A DNA stretch of 6,453 nt from JAIXWP01 sp046309775 (GTDB taxonomy: Bacteria; Bacteroidota; Bacteroidia; Flavobacteriales_D; Sanyastnellaceae), in contig JBKCOM010000024.1 in NCBI GenBank assembly GCA_046309775.1, forward strand, positions 1-6,453, written 5' to 3'. Under the pieces are notes generated by a model. The model saw nothing but the letters and a program-made list of their open reading frames with translations, had not been told where the DNA came from and searched no databases. The translations under genes and the position numbers were made by a program. Of this stretch, positions 1-5,476 are shown piece by piece. How positions within the stretch are numbered: the stretch's first letter is position 1; each line of letters begins with the position of its first letter.

Positions 1-209
1 CCTATTCGCATATTTCCCTCTGCATTCAATACTGCTGCATTCTTTGTCCAGTAAATGAATCCTCCCTCCATGCGGATAAATGAAGTAGAACCACCCGGTT
101 CCGTATTTCGAAATGTGGCAGGGTTCATGAAAGTTTTCTCACCTGCGATGTTTTGATTGGTGCTATTGTCAACAGCACCCTCAACTTGTTTTACTTGTAC
201 TTTTTCCAT
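1..209 (-). CDS. Fibre/spike-like protein, N-terminal part, cut by window edge
   Basis: The ATG is at 209-207, and 69 codons are readable before the gene runs off the left edge, so the C-terminus is missing. The start lies five bases after the stop of the preceding gene, in an A-rich context. Residues 4-10 read VQVKQVE, closely matching the N-terminus of the neighbouring 123-residue protein (IKIKQVE). Residues 21-27 read IAGEKTF, followed by short beta-type stretches such as FIRMEGGFIYW and an AEGNMRI turn. The pattern 'AGxKTF plus repeated short beta strands' is common in phage tail-fibre or spike proteins, especially those of Bacteroidota phages. It probably encodes a host-recognition fibre attached through its N-terminus. 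The fibre role is inferred from motif style and context; the receptor cannot be read from this fragment. Confidence 0.6.
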   Translation of the reverse strand, partial: MEKVQVKQVEGAVDNSTNQNIAGEKTFMNPATFRNTEPGGSTSFIRMEGGFIYWTKNAAVLNAEGNMRI

Positions 210-214
210 TTTCT

Positions 215-586
215 TTAAGTGGAGTAATAAATGATTACACTATCGGTGGCATCTATTGAATAAGGGACGGAGAACTCTACAATATCTGTCCCGAGCTCAG
301 CGGTTAGTTTTGTTATCAAAACACCATTAACGAATACCTGAACATCTTGATCGTTGGCAATTGTACCGCTGAGTTGCAACTGTATTTTGGTGTTAGGATG
401 GGAAACTATTCCTTTGATTGTTTCTTTTACCCTTGACGAAATCTTTGCACTTGCTGCCGCCGCGGCCTCAAGTTTTGCCGCAGCCGCTAGATCACCTGCA
501 TCCTTGGCCAACTGTTCGACGGTTGCTATCTTGTCAAGCTCCGTCTGAAGATTTTCTACTTGTTTGATTTTAATCAGTTCGCCCAT
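215..586 (-). CDS. Small virion-attachment-like protein: KQVE N-terminus, Ala-rich helix, beta C-domain
   Basis: This 123-residue protein has an ATG start seven bases after the upstream stop. It reads as three parts. Residues 5-20 (IKIKQVENLQTELDKI) carry the KQVE motif shared with the next gene and resemble the 'QVExLQxxLD' lead-in seen in many phage fibre proteins. Residues 21-58 form a helical, alanine-rich rod with runs such as AAAAKLEAAAAASAK. Residues 66-123 are beta-rich, with VQVFVNGVLITKL and a terminal strand TDSVIIYYS. The C-terminal part resembles the end of the upstream 131-residue protein (see findings). The layout suggests a short trimeric stalk with a terminal beta domain, acting as a spike, adaptor or minor fibre. 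No catalytic residues are apparent. The coding role is well supported by tight spacing; the function is inferred. Confidence 0.65.
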   Translation of the reverse strand: MGELIKIKQVENLQTELDKIATVEQLAKDAGDLAAAAKLEAAAAASAKISSRVKETIKGIVSHPNTKIQLQLSGTIANDQDVQVFVNGVLITKLTAELGTDIVEFSVPYSIDATDSVIIYYST

Positions 587-592
587 TTAGCC

Positions 593-988
593 TTAGCTGA
601 TTTTCAACCATTTCACAAGTATCACATCCTTCGCCTCAATGGGGAAACTGCCGTGCCATAGAAGCTCTCCACCAGCCACATGAAAGTCCTTTGTTTGACC
701 ATACTGATACAAAATCCCGTTGATTGTCAAAAACAAACCAAGGGTTTCAGTAGATGAAGTAAAGGGGAAAGAGCTCGCGCCATTGGTAGCTGTCAATTGG
801 ACCTGAGCCCATTCAAAAGTGGGAGGTGTAAAATCACCGCCATCGGTAGCCTCAAAAGAGCTTATGCGATAGACCTCTCCCTTTAGGAGAATTTCATCGT
901 TGATTTTATCACCGAGTATTTCAAGCAGTTCTTTTGTGCTGAAATGTTCGACTTCCGCAGTTCTTAAATGTCTGAGTGTAAATCCCAT
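593..988 (-). CDS. Beta-rich spike/fibre-associated protein (131 aa)
   Basis: The ATG at 988-986 overlaps the TAA of the preceding -1-frame reading (TAATG), which suggests coupled translation. Residues 1-35 are mostly helical and charged (LRHLRTAEVEHFSTKELLEIL). Residues 36-65 and 75-131 are beta-rich. The C-terminal section contains LGLFLTINGILYQYG and ends with FPIEAKDVILVKWLKI. That is a recurrent short beta module in phage fibre and receptor-binding proteins, in which a strand carrying 'vNGv' is followed by a final strand of the type 'xDvIxVxW'. The following 123-residue protein has a comparable C-terminus. It probably belongs to the host-attachment apparatus encoded at the end of this operon. 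I do not recognise a named family and see no membrane segment or signal peptide. Confidence 0.6.
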   Translation of the reverse strand: MGFTLRHLRTAEVEHFSTKELLEILGDKINDEILLKGEVYRISSFEATDGGDFTPPTFEWAQVQLTATNGASSFPFTSSTETLGLFLTINGILYQYGQTKDFHVAGGELLWHGSFPIEAKDVILVKWLKIS

Positions 989-1125
989 TATTTCGATTTT
1001 TTCGAATTATTTGGAGCAATCAGGTTTTTCCAAACCCATCTACCACCAAAGAATATGGCTGCTGCTCCAACTAAGCCAATTCCTCCCTTCGCTGCCGCTG
1101 CTGGGGTTATATCAAGGCTTTTTTT
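988..1125 (-). CDS. -1-frame transmembrane extension of the glucosaminidase (possible programmed frameshift product)
   Basis: This reading frame opens after an in-frame TAA at 1128-1126, inside the A9 tract, and runs to a TAA at 990-988. It contains no ATG, GTG or TTG before its hydrophobic segment, so it has no obvious independent start. If ribosomes slip back one base on the A9 run, the glucosaminidase continues as SLDITPAAAAKGG, then a glycine/alanine-rich hydrophobic stretch (IGLVGAAAIFFGGRWVW), then a basic tail ending NNSKKSK. The fusion would be 196 residues, with the membrane segment near residues 165-183. The frame ends exactly on the next gene's ATG (TAATG), as expected for real coding sequence. 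Alternatives are a sequencing undercall of the homopolymer (ten A would fuse the frames outright), an unusual start codon, or untranslated spacer. Confidence 0.5.
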   Translation of the reverse strand, partial: KKSLDITPAAAAKGGIGLVGAAAIFFGGRWVWKNLIAPNNSKKSK

Positions 1126-1577
1126 TTAGCAGCCTCGATAATGCGATCATATAATTTGATGATCCCGTTCTTGTAATTCTCACGGTTATCACCGTTCTTT
1201 TCACTGATGTATGGAGAGTAGGCAATACGCTGCGCATAGGTCTTATAATCCTTTCCTGCGGCATGTGCAGCCTTGTACTTGCTCTCAATCAAACGAGCAA
1301 AATCCATGAAGCTCTCCTGAGGACTCTTGTACACTCTGAACTTGAGCTTGTATTTATTTTTCGCCTCATAGAATTTTCCATCCCAAAACTCATTGGGTTT
1401 ACCACCTGCAGTGAATCCAAAGAAGTTGTTGTAATTCTGAGAAAGATTGGAAGTACCCCAGCCGCTTTCTTGCGCTCCTTGCGCTAAAATCACAAAAGGA
1501 TCCATATTGAACCTTTCACCTGCTGCTTTAGCATAGGGCAAGTATTTCTCTACATAGCTTTCGCTTTTATCGCTCAT
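1107..1577 (-). CDS. Glucosaminidase-family peptidoglycan hydrolase (lysin), zero-frame product
   Basis: This is a 156-residue protein of the FlgJ/LytD-type glucosaminidase family, which cleaves glycan strands of peptidoglycan. The ATG at 1577-1575 overlaps the upstream TGA as ATGA, which decides this start over one 36 bases further upstream inside the previous gene. The family core is clear: residues 26-45 read DPFVILAQGAQESGWGTSNL, with the expected catalytic glutamate at residue 37. It is followed by NNFFGF (about 51-56) and a C-terminal AYSPYISEKNGDNRENYKNGI block, also typical of the family. There is no signal peptide, so export would need a holin, virion packaging or the membrane anchor encoded in the -1 frame. 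The zero frame ends AAKKKALI right after nine consecutive A bases. In context it is a virion-associated entry enzyme or a lysis enzyme. Confidence 0.9.
   Translation of the reverse strand: MSDKSESYVEKYLPYAKAAGERFNMDPFVILAQGAQESGWGTSNLSQNYNNFFGFTAGGKPNEFWDGKFYEAKNKYKLKFRVYKSPQESFMDFARLIESKYKAAHAAGKDYKTYAQRIAYSPYISEKNGDNRENYKNGIIKLYDRIIEAAKKKALI
1119..1127 (-). other. A9 slippery tract at the 3' end of the glucosaminidase gene
   Basis: On the coding strand the gene reads GCT AAA AAA AAA GCC TTG ATA TAA. The nine-A run contains A AAA AAA, a known type of bacterial -1 slippage sequence, and runs of this length also allow transcriptional slippage. A GAGG lies five bases upstream of the run (1136-1133) and could act as an internal Shine-Dalgarno-like stimulator. 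A -1 shift here avoids the stop 10 bases later and enters the transmembrane frame. Slippage itself is inferred, not seen. Confidence 0.45.
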
Positions 1578-2635
1578 TGATCTTGAATTTTTATATGATT
1601 GGCGTTGACCCACCTTTCGGTATTGTCAACTGTTTTGAACTTATAGAATCTTCCCTTTCCAGTATCGAGGGTCATAATGAGACTACCCAGCAGTGTATTC
1701 GGACTTACATGAGCAATTACTTTGAACTTCTCGTCCAGTACCTGTGAATGGGATAGTGTTAGAAGTCTTGAAAAAGACATTCCTTTTACGGATTTGTCTC
1801 CACCTTCGAAAAAGTCGAGAGGCTTCATCCACGGAGTCAGTTTGAGGCTGTCAGGATAGCGATCAAACATTGGTTTGTAGTATTCGAAAATATCAACGTA
1901 AGTGGAAGAAGAGCTCACCCAAAAGATGTATTTCTTCTTATTCATGCTTCGTAGATTCGATGGTGCTTTCTCACCATTCACTACATACCCGACCTCAATG
2001 AATTTCACATTATTTACCTCATCAAAATGTTGTTTGCCCGTGGCATAACCAATAAATTCTCCGGCCTTTGCTTTACGAATGATATTGTTCTCAGAGAACA
2101 TTTCATAGAAAGCCCCGTGATTGGATGCGTCCGGTGTCTTTCGAATAGTGACTTCCTTTTTGGCCACCACTAAATTGGACTTCTTTGCAAACTGAACAGG
2201 TGGTGCGCTCCCATTCTTGGTGGACTTCTTAGGATTACTGCTAACTATTGTAAGAAGTTTAGAATAATCGTCAGAAGAGAGTTCTCTTTGTAAATCGTCC
2301 AGTAGATTACTCTGATATAAATCCTTGTAATTCTTGGATACTTCATCAAGGTCAGTTATTGATCGAGCGGTATCGAAAATGAGTTTCTCATTTGTACCAT
2401 CTGTACTAATCAACCAAGAAACACCTGATGGATTGAGTCCAGAGCGAAAGTTCATAGCTTGGCGAACCGATGGCTTATCATCAGCTTGACTTTGTGCAGC
2501 ATTTTTACTGATATCTCCGATAATCTTTTTACCAAAGCGATATGCGAGATAAGTTCCACCCACGATTAGTAAACCGTTGATGATCTTACCCCGATTGTTG
2601 TTCACTGCTTCTATGACTTTCTGCTGAATTGGCAT
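1574..2635 (-). CDS. Membrane-anchored modular protein with SH3-like regions (353 aa)
   Basis: The ATG lies one base after the stop of the 57-residue gene. Residues 18-33 form a single hydrophobic segment (IINGLLIVGGTYLAYR) followed by basic residues, giving an N-terminal membrane anchor. Residues 85-132 are helical, with a YKDLYQSNLLDDLQRELS pattern that loosely recalls one annexin-like helical repeat. Residues 154-250 look like a bacterial SH3-type beta domain, with VTIRKTPD at the start, AGEFIGYATG in the middle and YIFWVSS near the end. Residues 300-353 are a second beta-rich, possibly SH3-like part ending RWVNANHIKI. SH3-like domains in phage proteins often bind cell-wall peptides. The gene directly precedes, and overlaps by four bases, the glucosaminidase gene, which supports a joint wall-related role in entry or lysis. 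The domain names are by eye and uncertain. Confidence 0.6.
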   Translation of the reverse strand: MPIQQKVIEAVNNNRGKIINGLLIVGGTYLAYRFGKKIIGDISKNAAQSQADDKPSVRQAMNFRSGLNPSGVSWLISTDGTNEKLIFDTARSITDLDEVSKNYKDLYQSNLLDDLQRELSSDDYSKLLTIVSSNPKKSTKNGSAPPVQFAKKSNLVVAKKEVTIRKTPDASNHGAFYEMFSENNIIRKAKAGEFIGYATGKQHFDEVNNVKFIEVGYVVNGEKAPSNLRSMNKKKYIFWVSSSSTYVDIFEYYKPMFDRYPDSLKLTPWMKPLDFFEGGDKSVKGMSFSRLLTLSHSQVLDEKFKVIAHVSPNTLLGSLIMTLDTGKGRFYKFKTVDNTERWVNANHIKIQDQ

Positions 2636-2636
2636 T

Positions 2637-2810
2637 TTATAACATCGATCTAATTTTCATTTGAACCAGAGGCATTTCAACCTTCTTTGCAATAAGAGCA
2701 AGCTCTTGTGGCTTAAAAGTCTTAGCGATGGATTCAAGTGCTTGTTTCACTTGTCGCGCTTCAATGTCATTTCTCACATTGATCGATACGCTGATTTCGT
2801 TGCTAGGCAT
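2637..2810 (-). CDS. Small helical protein of unknown function (57 aa)
   Basis: This short gene starts at an ATG (2810-2808) that lies inside the end of the coiled-coil gene, with an eight-base overlap. It ends at a TAA one base before the ATG of the 353-residue gene. The protein has a short N-terminal strand (NEISVSINV), then an amphipathic charged helix (about residues 14-31), then KPQELALIAKKVEMPLVQMKI, probably a second helix. It has no membrane segment or recognised motif. It fills what would otherwise be the only sizeable gap in the operon, and both ends fit its neighbours closely, so it is very likely translated. It could be a small virion or assembly protein; I do not recognise a family. 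Confidence 0.7.
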   Translation of the reverse strand: MPSNEISVSINVRNDIEARQVKQALESIAKTFKPQELALIAKKVEMPLVQMKIRSML

Positions 2811-3606
2811 GTGCTGTTTGTTGTGGCTCTGCGGTATCGGTGATATACCTTAGAATTTTTTGAATGTTGTTTTTATCTTTTTCAAACTCAATGAAAAGGA
2901 GGTATAGTGTACCCAGTTCTTGGTTGTTTAGAGTAGCGCTGAACTCTCCAATAAGTTTGATAATGCTTTGTCTTTGATCTGGTGATGAGCTCGAACCCTC
3001 TTCAATGAGTTCCTTTTCGTCTTCCTGTCCAGCGAGAAAATTCATAGCCTCAGCGACTGGAGTTCCCGTGAAAAATTTTGCGAGACCAGGCATCGCCATT
3101 CCAATGATGCTCGAATAGTATTCCACTTGTTTCTTTGCATCTAATGTGGTTTGTAAATCGGCAACTTGAAACTGTAAATCCGCATTTAGTTCTTTTTGGA
3201 CTTGAAGCTCAGCTTGCAGTTGCTCAATAGCCTTTTGCCTTTCGAGTTCTGCAAATTTTCTTTGTACCAGGTCATTCACTTCTGCTTCACCAAGTCCCGA
3301 AAAATTGGTAGTAGTTCGGTGAATTTCCTCATCCAATTCATTTACTTCAAAAGTCTTTGCCCAAATCAAAACACCTTTGTTTTGGTCTTTAAATTCAACC
3401 TTGACTTTATCCGGATTTTCGCTCTTATCATAACTTCGAACGAGCTGAGAAAAGTTGGCTACCTCAGCATGTTCGATTGCATTGAGTTTCTTGCCATTTC
3501 GATAGAAGGTAGCATTGAACACAACACTAGAATAGCCTTGCTTGGGAAATGTGTTGATCATTTTCCTGCATACTTCTATCAAATGATATATTCTTCGCTT
3601 ACTCAA
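2803..3606 (-). CDS. Coiled-coil virion-associated protein, unknown function
   Basis: With the TTG start at 3606-3604, three bases after the upstream stop, the protein has 267 residues. An ATG at 3561-3559, preceded by AGGA at short spacing, would give 252 residues and a 48-base gap. The choice is open; TTG keeps the tight spacing seen elsewhere, but every other start here is ATG. Residues 20-90 are mixed beta (YSSVVFNATFYRNGKKL, then VKVEF and GVLIWAKTFEV). Residues 108-165 are a strong coiled coil rich in Gln, Glu and Leu (FAELERQKAIEQLQAELQVQ). Residues 166-180 (SIIGMAMPGLAKFFT) are an apolar stretch that may touch a membrane or pack in a bundle. The C-terminus is helical. It may be a scaffold, spike stem or tube component. 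No named family is recognised. Confidence 0.6.
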   Translation of the reverse strand: MSKRRIYHLIEVCRKMINTFPKQGYSSVVFNATFYRNGKKLNAIEHAEVANFSQLVRSYDKSENPDKVKVEFKDQNKGVLIWAKTFEVNELDEEIHRTTTNFSGLGEAEVNDLVQRKFAELERQKAIEQLQAELQVQKELNADLQFQVADLQTTLDAKKQVEYYSSIIGMAMPGLAKFFTGTPVAEAMNFLAGQEDEKELIEEGSSSSPDQRQSIIKLIGEFSATLNNQELGTLYLLFIEFEKDKNNIQKILRYITDTAEPQQTAHA

Positions 3607-3609
3607 TTT

Positions 3610-3930
3610 CTAAAGGGTGATTTGAACAAACTCAATGGTTTTCTTTTTAGCTGGAACTCCCGGTAGTTGAATGACTACAAGACCTGAAAAATCTTCAATG
3701 CCTTGTATCTCGGCTACATCTGTTGGTATAACCCTTGATCTGCATTCTGAAACGATCACTGTGCCAACGGGAAGTTGACTTGGCTTAATGAGAAAAAGGA
3801 TTTCATTATACGCCTTCATTTCATAGCGCGTCAATCCGGGTTCAAGGCTCAAGTATCGAAACTGTTGAAGTTTAGGCTCGATACATCGCTGCTCTAATTG
3901 GAGATTGATATGATTTAAGTAGTCGTACAT
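3610..3930 (-). CDS. Small beta-rich structural protein, unknown function (106 aa)
   Basis: The ATG at 3930-3928 overlaps the end of the preceding 138-residue gene by 16 bases, so the two are probably translationally coupled. Residues 1-25 look helical. From residue 40 on the protein is mainly strands: NEILFLIK, VGTVIVSEC, FSGLVVIQL and KTIEFVQITL. It has no membrane segment, signal peptide or catalytic motif. Its place directly after the putative capsid genes suggests a minor capsid, penton or vertex protein, but that is positional inference only. Confidence 0.6.
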   Translation of the reverse strand: MYDYLNHINLQLEQRCIEPKLQQFRYLSLEPGLTRYEMKAYNEILFLIKPSQLPVGTVIVSECRSRVIPTDVAEIQGIEDFSGLVVIQLPGVPAKKKTIEFVQITL

Positions 3931-4331
3931 TTTTTGGCTTCAATACTTACTTCCATTTCGCAGCGCAGGTAGATGGATACCACATATGGCTTGAAATCGG
4001 AAACCGAAACTTGGTTTGTGTCCATGTAATAACCCGTCACAAGCTGTCCGTTTTCAATTGGGATGTTGACCTCTTGATAATCTGGTAGCTGTTCAACCTT
4101 GGATTCAAAACCAACCATTGCATTGATCAGAAGCTGTTTTCTGCTGTTAAATTCAAGAGCTAGTAATCCTATTTCGTTGAGATTGTTTGCAAGCGTTAAT
4201 CCTTTAGTGTGTCTGGCAATAAAGCCAGTGCAAACCTTCAAATGGAGAGGCAGCTTGTGACTTATCTCTACGATCTGTCCTTGCTCGTTGACTTCTAGTT
4301 GAATGATCTGGTAGCGAATTTTTGTGGCCAT
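3915..4331 (-). CDS. Putative minor capsid/jelly-roll-like protein, paralogue of the preceding 130-aa protein
   Basis: The ATG at 4331-4329 shares one base with the stop of the upstream gene (TAATG). The 138-residue protein is strand-rich throughout. It resembles the 130-residue protein encoded just before it: similar length, a glycine after a hydrophobic strand at nearly the same position (LKVCTGFIAR here, ARVRGIHIS there), and a matching C-terminal strand (FKPYVVSIYLRCEM here, FPYEAKIYLWLV there). That points to tandem duplication of one beta-sandwich fold. Size and strand pattern fit a single jelly roll, as used for capsomers in viruses with two small major capsid proteins (for example P23-77 and SH1). 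The capsid role is an inference. A penton or spike-base role is equally possible. Confidence 0.55.
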   Translation of the reverse strand: MATKIRYQIIQLEVNEQGQIVEISHKLPLHLKVCTGFIARHTKGLTLANNLNEIGLLALEFNSRKQLLINAMVGFESKVEQLPDYQEVNIPIENGQLVTGYYMDTNQVSVSDFKPYVVSIYLRCEMEVSIEAKKCTTT

Positions 4332-4723
4332 TATGAAGTCGTTTTTGGTTCATCATTCACAAGCCACAAATAAATTTTCGCCTCATAAGGGAATGATGAT
4401 TGATCCATCGTTCCTCCATCAGTCACGCGACCTTCAATAGCAGATCCTCCAGCTTCGATATTTTCCTCGAAAAGAAAGAACTTCATGTTAGGAGCTACTT
4501 GATGTCCGCAGGTAATCAACCTCATTTCATGAGCATCATCAAAAATCTCCGTTCCGTTGATCTTTAAGCCAAGAGTAGTTCCAACAAGCACATCGTCATT
4601 AGGCATGGAGATATGAATGCCGCGCACACGCGCAAACTGCTTGTCAGTTTCAGCACTGAAACGCACGGACTCACCGGGGTCTTTTACCTGAACTCGTACT
4701 TGTTGGAACTTGTGATTTTTCAT
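4331..4723 (-). CDS. Putative small capsid protein, single-jelly-roll-like (130 aa)
   Basis: I chose the ATG at 4723-4721, 20 bases after the stop of the 234-residue gene. The open frame extends further upstream only by running into that gene. The protein is nearly all strands: FQQVRVQVKDPGESVRFSA, ARVRGIHISM, LVGTTLGLKINGTEIF, KFFLFEENI and FPYEAKIYLWLV. 'LGLKINGTEIF' with a closing 'PYxxxIYLxL' strand is the kind of alternating-strand pattern found in small viral beta-sandwich capsid proteins. It lies next to the larger capsid candidate, as the small and large capsid genes do in P23-77-like and SH1-like viruses, and it is similar to the next gene product. No enzyme motif is visible. The fold and capsid role are inferred; the coding call is firm. 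Confidence 0.6.
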   Translation of the reverse strand: MKNHKFQQVRVQVKDPGESVRFSAETDKQFARVRGIHISMPNDDVLVGTTLGLKINGTEIFDDAHEMRLITCGHQVAPNMKFFLFEENIEAGGSAIEGRVTDGGTMDQSSFPYEAKIYLWLVNDEPKTTS

Positions 4724-4743
4724 AATGAAAAGGAACTTTGGAA

Positions 4744-5448
4744 TTAAGCCTTGATTACAGATGTACCGCGAAGGATTGCCTTCAAATAGGTATTCGCTGG
4801 CGCATTTGTTCCCCATTCAAGGTTGAATTCAATGGCCTGTTGATCCTTGATCACCTTTGGGTTGTCAAGCACATATAGACCCTTGAAAATGTCTCTTCCT
4901 TCGGTGAAGAATGCCTCATTCGAAGTATTTGGAACAAGCACTGTTCCGTTCGCCTTGAATTCAAACTCACCATTTCTTACATAGTCAGGAATGGTATTGA
5001 AGTTCACGTCTGCTGCCGTTTCGTTGCCCTCGGCAACACCCGCCATAAGCTGAATTCCATAGAGAAGGAAGAAGTTTCCTTTCTCCAGCTTTCCAGAGGA
5101 AATATTCGAGATACCAACCACTTTGTTGTCGTCGTCCTTGAACATTTTTACCACTTTACTACCGGCTACCGATTTTACTACGTAGATAACCGTGTCCACG
5201 GCTTGCAAGCTTTGACTTGCCAAACCCTTTTGGATTTCAGTGGGTAATAGGTGAATACGCTTTTCAAATTCAGCGCGGCTGCGTGAACTTGTTGCAGTGG
5301 TTTGAACACGCGACTGCATTTGCATCTTTTTGAAGAATTTCTTCTTGGTTTGAGCAGGGGCTGTATCCAATGCTTCCAAGAAGTCATCCTCTGTGATAGC
5401 CCCGAGCAAATTGTGCTCACTCTGTTCGATTTCTCCGAGTGTAAACAT
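4744..5448 (-). CDS. Putative major capsid protein (234 aa)
   Basis: The start is the ATG at 5448-5446 (MFTLGEIEQ). A longer frame exists but overlaps the upstream gene, and its 31 extra residues look non-coding. Residues 1-60 are helical and charged, with a basic patch (about 35-58) such as internal arms of capsid proteins have. From about residue 65 the protein is strand-rich: VDTVIYVVKS, NFFLLYGIQLMAGV, NGEFEFKANGTVLV, LYVLDNPKVIKDQQAIEFNL and YLKAILRGTSVI. A helical arm followed by about 170 residues of beta sandwich suits a single jelly roll and is small for a double jelly roll. It has the longest leader in the region (28 bases), as might fit a highly expressed gene. It is the best major-capsid candidate here, but this rests on pattern and context, not a recognised family match. 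Confidence 0.55.
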   Translation of the reverse strand: MFTLGEIEQSEHNLLGAITEDDFLEALDTAPAQTKKKFFKKMQMQSRVQTTATSSRSRAEFEKRIHLLPTEIQKGLASQSLQAVDTVIYVVKSVAGSKVVKMFKDDDNKVVGISNISSGKLEKGNFFLLYGIQLMAGVAEGNETAADVNFNTIPDYVRNGEFEFKANGTVLVPNTSNEAFFTEGRDIFKGLYVLDNPKVIKDQQAIEFNLEWGTNAPANTYLKAILRGTSVIKA

Positions 5449-5476
5449 GATGTTGTTTTTGTTGATTTGGTTTGAC
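5449..5476 (-). promoter_or_regulatory. A-rich leader before the putative major capsid gene
   Basis: This 28-base spacer is the longest certain gap between genes here. On the coding strand it is A/C-rich (ending CAACAAAAACAACATC before the ATG) and has no Shine-Dalgarno match. A-rich, SD-less leaders are typical of efficiently translated genes in Bacteroidota. I see no match to a Bacteroidota -7 promoter element (TAnnTTTG) inside it, so it more likely acts in translation than transcription. Confidence 0.3.

Noticed and set aside
446..488. GC-rich, repetitive patch (GCC/GCA runs) in the 123-residue gene
   Set aside because: It is explained by consecutive alanine codons in the helical stalk and is not a separate repeat or recombination site.
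1578..1613. Longer glucosaminidase start with 12 extra residues
   Set aside because: The ATG at 1577 forms an ATGA overlap with the upstream stop, a standard coupled arrangement, and the extra residues are not part of the domain.
3196..3666. Plus-strand open frame (156 codons) opposite the coiled-coil gene
   Set aside because: The minus-strand frame shows a clear heptad-type coiled coil and fits the operon spacing; the plus frame is its complement and looks non-coding.
4724..4816. 31-residue N-terminal extension of the 130-residue beta protein
   Set aside because: It would overlap the upstream gene by 73 bases; the ATG at 4723 after a 20-base gap fits better and gives a length matching the paralogue.
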